Assembly (NCBI GenBank): GCA_934409175.1
Contig: CAKRVX010000064.1
Span: 1 to 11,664, forward strand
DNA from: an uncultured Blautia sp.
Lineage (GTDB): Bacteria > Bacillota > Clostridia > Lachnospirales > Lachnospiraceae
Length of the DNA: 11,664 nt
Direction: 5' to 3'
Below, in pieces: positions 7,046-11,664 of the stretch; positions within the stretch are counted from its first letter, which is position 1, and each line of letters begins with the position of its first letter. The notes under the pieces are model-generated. The model was given only the letters and a program-made list of their open reading frames with translations, did not search any database and had not been told where the DNA came from. The position numbers were made by a program, and so were the translations under genes.

Positions 7046-8230
7046 TTACATTACGATTCCATTAATCTCCACATCCGCATCCACATCCTGCGTATAATCG
7101 ATATCCTTGTAATGGAATCCAAACATATGATAGAAATCTTCCCAGTAACCGTCAATATCACAGTACTCTTTTACAGTGTCTGTAGTTACCGCTTTCCAGC
7201 ATTTTTTTACTTCATCCTGAATTTCCGGTGTCAGTTCGTAATCATCCATACGGATAAATCCGTTCTCATCCGCCCTGAACCCCTCCGGAGTATACAGCTT
7301 CTGCGTAAATAATCTGCTGATCTGCTGAATGCAATTCTCATGATTTCCGACCCTCTTCATTACCTTGTAAAGAATTGCAAAATACAACGGTACTACGGGA
7401 ATAGCTGCACTCGCCTGAGTCACTAATCCTTTATTTACAGAGATCACCGCATGTACATCCGGATGTGCCTGGTTGATCTCTGTCATGGTTTTCTGCAGAT
7501 GCTGTTTGGCGGTTCCAATAGTTCCATGATAATAGATTGGATAAGTAAGCTCCGGTCCAATGTAAGAATATGCCACTGTCACAGCATTTTCTGTCAGTAC
7601 ATCCGCTTCTTTCAGGGCATCGATCCAATCAGCCCAGTCTTCACCACCCATAACTTTCACAGTTCCAAGTACTTCTTCTTCTGTGGCCGGTTCCACCGTC
7701 TTCTCTGTGATCTCGTTGGTTCTCAGATCCAGACTCTTTTCTGTAAAAGCCGCTCCTGTGGTTTTCAGACAGGAAGACCATGTCTTTCCCTGTGCATCTG
7801 TACGTCTCGGTGCTGCCAGACTGTACACCACCAGATCTACTTTTCCCAGATCTTTTCTGATCAGTTCGATTGCTTTTTCTTTTACTTCTTTTGAGAAGGC
7901 ATCTCCGTTGATTGTTTTAGCATAAACATTTTTCTCTGCCGCCATACGATGAAATTCTGCAGTATTATACCATCCCGGTGTAGCTGTTCTTCTTCCATTT
8001 GACTGACGTTCAAACATAATTCCAAGGGTATCTGCATTGCAGTTTTCCAACGCGCAGATCCGGGATGCAAGTCCATATCCTGTAGAACATCCAATGATCA
8101 GTGCTTTTTTTGTTCCATTTACAGTTCCCTGTTTACAGGCATAATCAGCCTGATTACGCACATTTTCTGCGCATCCCTGCGGATGTGCGGTTGTACAGAT
8201 ATATTCTCTTACCTTCGGTTCAATTACCAT
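7046..8230 (-). CDS. fabV: FabV-type trans-2-enoyl-ACP/CoA reductase
   Basis: 394 residues, the family's usual length (about 395-400). It reduces the trans-2 double bond of enoyl-ACP or enoyl-CoA with NAD(P)H in the cytosol, as the last step of each fatty acid elongation round, or as Ter in crotonyl-CoA reduction. Seen: the nucleotide-binding segment KKALIIGCSTGYGLASR (41-57); E74 in the FERQSNGRR stretch, where an acidic residue usually favours NADH; YSLAAPRR (136-143); and the Tyr-x8-Lys active site Y233/K242 in YYHGTIGTAK. The ATG at 8230 has AGAGGAG upstream; a longer frame reaching 8308 would overlap the promoter and is rejected. The gene stands alone, with its own extended -10 promoter and a FabT-like dyad at the start site. 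That favours a fatty-acid synthesis role over butyrate formation, but sequence alone cannot settle ACP versus CoA preference. Confidence 0.95.
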   Translation of the reverse strand: MVIEPKVREYICTTAHPQGCAENVRNQADYACKQGTVNGTKKALIIGCSTGYGLASRICALENCNADTLGIMFERQSNGRRTATPGWYNTAEFHRMAAEKNVYAKTINGDAFSKEVKEKAIELIRKDLGKVDLVVYSLAAPRRTDAQGKTWSSCLKTTGAAFTEKSLDLRTNEITEKTVEPATEEEVLGTVKVMGGEDWADWIDALKEADVLTENAVTVAYSYIGPELTYPIYYHGTIGTAKQHLQKTMTEINQAHPDVHAVISVNKGLVTQASAAIPVVPLYFAILYKVMKRVGNHENCIQQISRLFTQKLYTPEGFRADENGFIRMDDYELTPEIQDEVKKCWKAVTTDTVKEYCDIDGYWEDFYHMFGFHYKDIDYTQDVDADVEINGIVM

Positions 8231-8269
8231 AATAATTTCTCCTCTTAATATTCTATGAATTGCAAATAT

Positions 8270-8282
8270 TTTGATTTTCAAA
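8270..8282. promoter_or_regulatory. FabT-like operator at the fabV transcription start
   Basis: TTTGA-TTT-TCAAA is a perfect 5+5 dyad. FabT, the MarR-family repressor of fatty acid synthesis in streptococci and lactococci, recognises a palindrome of the form TTTGAttaTCAAA (from memory). The dyad is centred on 8276, over the predicted start near 8278, where bound repressor would block RNA polymerase. No FabT gene is in the window. Confidence 0.5.
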
Positions 8283-8284
8283 CA

Positions 8285-8313
8285 ATTATAGCAAAAAAAA
8301 GCTGACACGTAAA
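8285..8313 (-). promoter_or_regulatory. fabV promoter with perfect extended -10
   Basis: On the minus strand TTTACG (8308-8313) is followed after 17 nt by TGCTATAAT, with the -10 hexamer at 8285-8290. The predicted start is near 8278 and the leader is about 48 nt. The -35 and spacer overlap the dut terminator, so one stretch serves both. Confidence 0.75.
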
Positions 8314-8350
8314 GGGAAAATCACGTTTTCCCTTCCATGTTCCGCTTTTT
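8293..8350 (-). terminator. Terminator after dut, probably bidirectional
   Basis: AAGGGAAAA (8312-8320) pairs perfectly with TTTTCCCTT (8326-8334) around a 5-nt loop. An outer pairing of AAAAAGC (8296-8302) with GCTTTTT (8344-8350) closes the structure. It begins 19 nt beyond the dut stop codon, and read leftward it ends in TTTTTTTT. Read rightward it ends in GCTTTTT, so it could also stop plus-strand transcripts arriving through fabV. Confidence 0.65.
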
Positions 8351-8368
8351 AAACATAATAATTCAGTT

Positions 8369-8878
8369 CTATTTTGTAGTGCTTCCGAATCCTCCGTTAC
8401 GAATCTCGGTAGCATCATCGTCCATTGTAATGCCATATTCCACAAAGATTCCCTGCATGAACCCTGTATTTGCAGAAATCGTCAATGTCTTATTTTCATT
8501 GGAATCATTCGTGATCTTTGCAAAGATATGACCCTCATTATCCGAATAAAAGTAATCACTGTCAATGATGCCGACAGTATTATTAAGCTGCAGACGGTAT
8601 TTGAATCCAAGTCCGCTTCTCGGGTAACATTTCAGTACCCATTCCTGGTTCATCTCCACGCGAATTCCTGTAGGAATCTTCACTGTTTCTCCTGGTTTCA
8701 GGGTGAATTCAGCAGGTGCAAAGAAATCATAACCGGCACTTCCTGCAGTGGCTCTTTTGGGAAGTCGAATGGCTTCATAGACCTTGCCAGCCTCTTCCTC
8801 TGACTGTCCGAATGTATCTGCCCAATCGGCCACAAAGCGTTCTTTACTTACCTTATGAAATTTCGCAATTCTTTTCAT
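8369..8878 (-). CDS. dut: dUTP diphosphatase (trimeric dUTPase fold)
   Basis: 169 residues. It hydrolyses dUTP to dUMP and pyrophosphate, keeping uracil out of DNA and feeding dTMP synthesis. All five dUTPase motifs are present: I AGSAGYDFFA (45-54), II PRSGLG (86-91), III NNTVGIIDSDY (99-109, catalytic Asp predicted at D106), IV GFMQGIFVEYG (139-149) and V NGGFGSTTK (161-169), the C-terminal lid. Two differences from compact trimeric dUTPases are a 40-residue charged N-terminal extension before motif I, and FYSDNEGHIF following motif III where short family members have a YRGE-like turn. The start at 8878 is the only reasonable one; AAGGAG lies only 2 nt upstream. I see no promoter between it and the hairpin at 8912-8950, so it may be fed by read-through from pnp-nrdG. 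Confidence 0.94.
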   Translation of the reverse strand: MKRIAKFHKVSKERFVADWADTFGQSEEEAGKVYEAIRLPKRATAGSAGYDFFAPAEFTLKPGETVKIPTGIRVEMNQEWVLKCYPRSGLGFKYRLQLNNTVGIIDSDYFYSDNEGHIFAKITNDSNENKTLTISANTGFMQGIFVEYGITMDDDATEIRNGGFGSTTK

Positions 8879-8906
8879 TTCTCCTTGTCCCTTTCATTTT
8901 TTATTA

Positions 8907-8950
8907 AGAAACAGGCAGTTCCGATACCTTTTGTATCCACGAACTGCCTG
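8907..8950 (-). terminator. Hairpin after nrdG with an interrupted U-tract
   Basis: CAGGCAGTTC (8912-8921) pairs perfectly with GAACTGCCTG (8941-8950). An inner GATAC/GTATC stem extends it with small internal loops. Read leftward it is followed by TTTCTTAAT, an interrupted U-tract, and then the dut start about 30 nt on. It is a terminator or a partial one; on the plus strand the following run is TTTTT. Confidence 0.75.
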
Positions 8951-8957
8951 ATTTTTA

Positions 8958-9449
8958 TTAATTCTGATGCAATACTATTTTTCCTTCATGAAGAGTTTCA
9001 GGAACATTGATCACACGCTGATTAGAAGACCCCTTCCATTTCAGAGACGGATCTTTTTTCTCCAGAACAAACTCACCGTCAACACAGACATCCAGATAAT
9101 TCACAATCTCTTCATGACAGATTTCTTCCCATTCAAAGCCTGTATAAAGCCAGATGGTTTTATTTGGATATTTCTGTCTGATCTCCCTCGCAAAGGCTGT
9201 TACCTCAGTGATATTTGCCGGATGCAGCGGATCTCCTCCCGAAAAAGTGATTCCGCTTACATAATCTTTATCCAGTTCCTCAAAAATTTCTTTTCGCTCT
9301 GCTTCCTTGAAAGGCAGACCGCCATTGGGATCCCAGGTTACGGGATTCTGGCACTCCTGGCAGCAGTGATTGCAACCTGCCACCCAGAGTACTACACGGA
9401 GTCCGTCTCCGTTAAGCATATCGTCCTTGGTAATATTATGATATCTCAT
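8958..9449 (-). CDS. nrdG: Anaerobic ribonucleotide reductase activating protein (radical SAM)
   Basis: 163 residues, typical for NrdG. This radical SAM enzyme uses a [4Fe-4S] cluster and S-adenosylmethionine to place the glycyl radical on the class III reductase NrdD, allowing dNTP synthesis without oxygen. Seen: the CxxxCxxC cluster motif C26/C30/C33 (GCNHCCQEC), the SAM-binding SGGDPL segment (70-75), and IWLYTGF, LDVCVDGEFV and KGSSNQRVI, all regular in NrdG. No nrdD is present. The gene starts 5 nt after the pnp stop and has only a weak GGAAG upstream, within pnp, so translation is probably coupled to pnp. It ends 8 nt before the hairpin at 8907-8950. Confidence 0.95.
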   Translation of the reverse strand: MRYHNITKDDMLNGDGLRVVLWVAGCNHCCQECQNPVTWDPNGGLPFKEAERKEIFEELDKDYVSGITFSGGDPLHPANITEVTAFAREIRQKYPNKTIWLYTGFEWEEICHEEIVNYLDVCVDGEFVLEKKDPSLKWKGSSNQRVINVPETLHEGKIVLHQN

Positions 9450-9454
9450 ATGAT

Positions 9455-11548
9455 TTACGCTTCTTCCGGTACATCCTTCATACTGAAACTGATTCTGCCC
9501 ATCTTATCCTTGCCAAGGCAGATTACCTTAACTTTATCGCCAAGTGTAAGTACATCTTCTACACGATTGATTCTCTCTTTGCAGATTTTGGAAATGTGTA
9601 CCATTCCCTCTTTGCCAGGTGCAAATTCAATGAACGCACCAAACTCTTTGATGCTGACAACTTTACCAGTGAAGATCTGACCTGCTTCGAAATCAGTTGC
9701 AATGATCTTAACCATATTAGCTGCCTCATCCATGCTCTTTTTGTCTACGCCGCAGATAGATACTGCACCTTCATCTGTGATGTCGATCTTAACACCTGTA
9801 CGTTCAATGATTGTATTGATAGTCTTTCCTCTCTGACCTACAACATCACCGATCTTCTGAGGATCGATCTGGATCTGGATGATCTTCGGAGCATACTCAC
9901 CTACAGATGTACGTGGAGCTGCGATACATTTCTCCATAACTTCTGTCAGGATATATTCTCTTGCTTCTTTTGTACGTCTGATTGCTTCTTCAACGATCGG
10001 TCTTGTCAGTCCATGGATCTTGATATCCATCTGGATTGCTGTGATACCATCATGTGTTCCGGCTACCTTGAAATCCATATCTCCAAAGAAGTCTTCAAGT
10101 CCCTGAATATCTGTCAGAACGATATAGTCATCATCTGTCTCGCCTGTTACCAGACCGCAGGAAATACCAGCTACCGGTTTCTTGATCGGTACGCCTGCTG
10201 CCATCAGAGACATAGTAGATGCGCAGATACTTGCCTGAGAAGTAGAACCGTTAGATTCAAATGTCTCAGATACAGTACGGATCGCATATGGGAATTCTTC
10301 TTCACTTGGAAGTACAGGAACCAGCGCTCTCTCAGCAAGTGCACCATGTCCGATCTCACGGCGTCCCGGTCCTCTGGACGGTTTTGTCTCACCTACAGAG
10401 TAGGACGGGAAATTGTAGTGATGCATATATCTCTTTGTAGTTTCAAACTCATCAAGTCCGTCAAGTCTCTGAGCTTCTGCAAGAGGAGCAAGAGTTGTGA
10501 TTGTACAGATCTGTGTCTGTCCACGTGTGAACATAGCAGAGCCATGTACTCTCGGGATAATATCTGTCTCTGCTGCCAGAGGACGGATCTGTGTGATTGC
10601 ACGGCCATCTGGACGTTTGTGGTCTTTTAAGATCATCTTACGTACAGTCTTCTTCTGGTACTGATATACAGCTTCGCCCAGAACTGCAAGCCATTCTTCG
10701 TTGTCAGCAAAAGCTTCTTTCAGCTTCTCTGTTACCTGACGGATGTTCTCTTCTCTTGTCTGTTTGTCGTCAGAGAATACTGCAACTTCCATTTCTTCCG
10801 GAGGTACGATCTCTTTCATTGCTGCGAAAAGTTCTTCCGGAACAGCACATGATTCATAGCTGTGTTTCGGTTTACCGCATTCTTCTACGATCTTATCGAT
10901 AAATTTAATGATTTCCTGGTTTACTTCATGAGCTTTGTAGATAGCTTCGATCATCTTGTCTTCCGGAACTTCTTTTGCACCAGCTTCGATCATGATTACT
11001 TTCTCTCTTGTGGAAGCTACTGTAAGCTGAAGATCGGAAATATCTTTCTGTGCCATAGTCGGGTTGATGATATACTCACCGTTGATGAGACCAACCTGTG
11101 TAGTTGCACATGGACCGTCAAAAGGGATATCGGAAATGCAGGTTGCGATAGAGGAACCAAGCATAGCCGGAATTTCCGGATTACACTCAGGATCAACAGA
11201 CATAACCATATTTACTAATGTTACATCGTTTCTGTAGTCTTTCGGGAACAGAGGGCGCATCGGTCTGTCGATTACACGGGAAGTAAGGATTGCATGCTCA
11301 CTTGCTTTTCCCTCTCTCTTATTGAATCCTCCAGGGATTTTGCCTACTGCATACATTTTCTCTTCGTATTCAACACTTAACGGGAAGAAATCGATTCCTT
11401 CTCTTGGCTCTTTAGATGCTGTTGCTGTAGATAAAACTGTAGTATCGCCATAATGCATTAATGCAGCGCCGTTTGCCTGTTTTGCAACACGGTTGATGTC
11501 TACAGTTAAGGTTCTTCCAGCTAATTCCATGGAATAACTTTTGTACAT
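9455..11548 (-). CDS. pnp: Polynucleotide phosphorylase
   Basis: 697 residues, the normal length. It degrades RNA 3' to 5' with phosphate, releasing NDPs, and can add tails in reverse; it works in mRNA turnover as a trimer. Domains in order: RNase PH 1 (about 8-140, with GGFNKREGKASE at 73-84), an all-alpha linker (about 145-240), RNase PH 2 (about 315-460, with FETTKRYMHHYNFPSYSVGE and REIGHGALAERAL), the active-site segment GLEDFFGDMDFK (483-494, D486 and D492 at the same numbers I recall for E. coli), KH (about 555-615, GxxG as GQRG at 571-574) and S1 (about 622-692, GKVVSIKEFGAFIEF). The ATG at 11548 follows AAGGAG with 9 nt spacing; the frame is open to 11614 but that would overlap the promoter. 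All domains are intact. Confidence 0.97.
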   Translation of the reverse strand: MYKSYSMELAGRTLTVDINRVAKQANGAALMHYGDTTVLSTATASKEPREGIDFFPLSVEYEEKMYAVGKIPGGFNKREGKASEHAILTSRVIDRPMRPLFPKDYRNDVTLVNMVMSVDPECNPEIPAMLGSSIATCISDIPFDGPCATTQVGLINGEYIINPTMAQKDISDLQLTVASTREKVIMIEAGAKEVPEDKMIEAIYKAHEVNQEIIKFIDKIVEECGKPKHSYESCAVPEELFAAMKEIVPPEEMEVAVFSDDKQTREENIRQVTEKLKEAFADNEEWLAVLGEAVYQYQKKTVRKMILKDHKRPDGRAITQIRPLAAETDIIPRVHGSAMFTRGQTQICTITTLAPLAEAQRLDGLDEFETTKRYMHHYNFPSYSVGETKPSRGPGRREIGHGALAERALVPVLPSEEEFPYAIRTVSETFESNGSTSQASICASTMSLMAAGVPIKKPVAGISCGLVTGETDDDYIVLTDIQGLEDFFGDMDFKVAGTHDGITAIQMDIKIHGLTRPIVEEAIRRTKEAREYILTEVMEKCIAAPRTSVGEYAPKIIQIQIDPQKIGDVVGQRGKTINTIIERTGVKIDITDEGAVSICGVDKKSMDEAANMVKIIATDFEAGQIFTGKVVSIKEFGAFIEFAPGKEGMVHISKICKERINRVEDVLTLGDKVKVICLGKDKMGRISFSMKDVPEEA

Positions 11549-11585
11549 AGATTCATTCTCCTTTTTCAAATTTAATACTCGGCCT

Positions 11586-11614
11586 ATCATACCTGAAGCA
11601 GGAGTCCGAAACAA
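11586..11614 (-). promoter_or_regulatory. pnp: pnp promoter
   Basis: On the minus strand TTGTTT (11609-11614) is followed after 17 nt by TATGAT (11586-11591). The predicted start near 11579 leaves a leader of about 30 nt to the ATG at 11548. It abuts the hairpin at 11614-11657, which would therefore not be part of this transcript. Confidence 0.5.
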
Positions 11615-11657
11615 CTGAAAAAATCACTTCACAGATACCAAAAATGAGCTTTTCAGT
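11614..11657 (-). terminator. Terminator-like hairpin upstream of pnp
   Basis: ACTGAAAA (11614-11621) pairs with TTTTCAGT (11650-11657). Inside, TCATTT and AAGTGA pair with one G-U. Read leftward the inner stem is followed by TTTTTT. It is probably the terminator of the gene upstream, off the right edge (often rpsO in this position, not visible here). If transcription reads through, it could instead form a pnp leader hairpin. Confidence 0.4.
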
Positions 11658-11664
11658 AGTCTCG

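Noticed and set aside
9596..10630. 344-codon open frame on the plus strand inside pnp
   Set aside because: It is antisense to a fully conserved polynucleotide phosphorylase, is Cys/Ser/Leu-rich without any fold signature, and has no ribosome binding site. It is a by-product of pnp codon use.
1..11664. Mobile element, CRISPR, tRNA or rRNA
   Set aside because: No transposase or integrase reading, no regularly spaced repeats, and no cloverleaf or rRNA-like stretch was seen on either strand.

Overview
The window looks like chromosome of a low-to-mid GC Gram-positive anaerobe, most likely a gut Lachnospiraceae (Blautia/Dorea/Ruminococcus type). The grounds are AGGAGG-type ribosome binding sites, TTGACA/TATAAT-type promoters, an oxygen-sensitive NrdG, a FabV-type enoyl reductase, a long clostridial-style dUTPase and a GntR/LacI chimeric sugar regulator. 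Taxonomy is an inference from protein character; no rRNA or tRNA is present. I see no IS element, prophage, CRISPR array or transfer signature.

Left part (1-6021, all minus strand): a carbohydrate block. Reading in transcription order (right to left), a 7TM-GAF-GGDEF diguanylate cyclase (4339-6021) is followed after 38 nt by a GH2 beta-mannosidase (1835-4300) that ends at a strong terminator. Next come a GntR-headed, LacI-bodied sugar-sensing repressor (440-1570) and the 5' part of a secreted ABC-type solute-binding protein (1-249), which has its own good promoter. The solute-binding protein is broken by an apparent single-base frameshift just after its signal peptide. Together these suggest a small beta-mannoside uptake and hydrolysis locus under local repressor control, with a c-di-GMP synthase attached.

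Middle (6022-8350): a divergent promoter region with a hairpin in it, then a plus-strand gene (6280-7044) of the family I recognise as DUF6062, with two matched Cys/His clusters. It converges on fabV (7046-8230, minus) with 1 nt between the two stop codons and no terminator there. The fabV promoter has a perfect extended -10, sits inside the terminator of the upstream gene, and carries a TTTGA-N3-TCAAA dyad over the transcription start that resembles a FabT operator.

Right part (8351-11664, minus strand): a housekeeping run, pnp (polynucleotide phosphorylase) - nrdG (anaerobic ribonucleotide reductase activase) - dut (dUTPase). pnp and nrdG are 5 nt apart. A hairpin with an interrupted U-tract lies between nrdG and dut. 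A promoter and an upstream terminator-like hairpin precede pnp.

I found no clearly new multi-gene system. The best leads are the FabT-like operator on a stand-alone fabV, the duplicated CxxC/FCxxH protein convergent with fabV and probably covered by fabV antisense read-through, the frameshifted solute-binding protein, and the linkage of a diguanylate cyclase to a beta-mannosidase.
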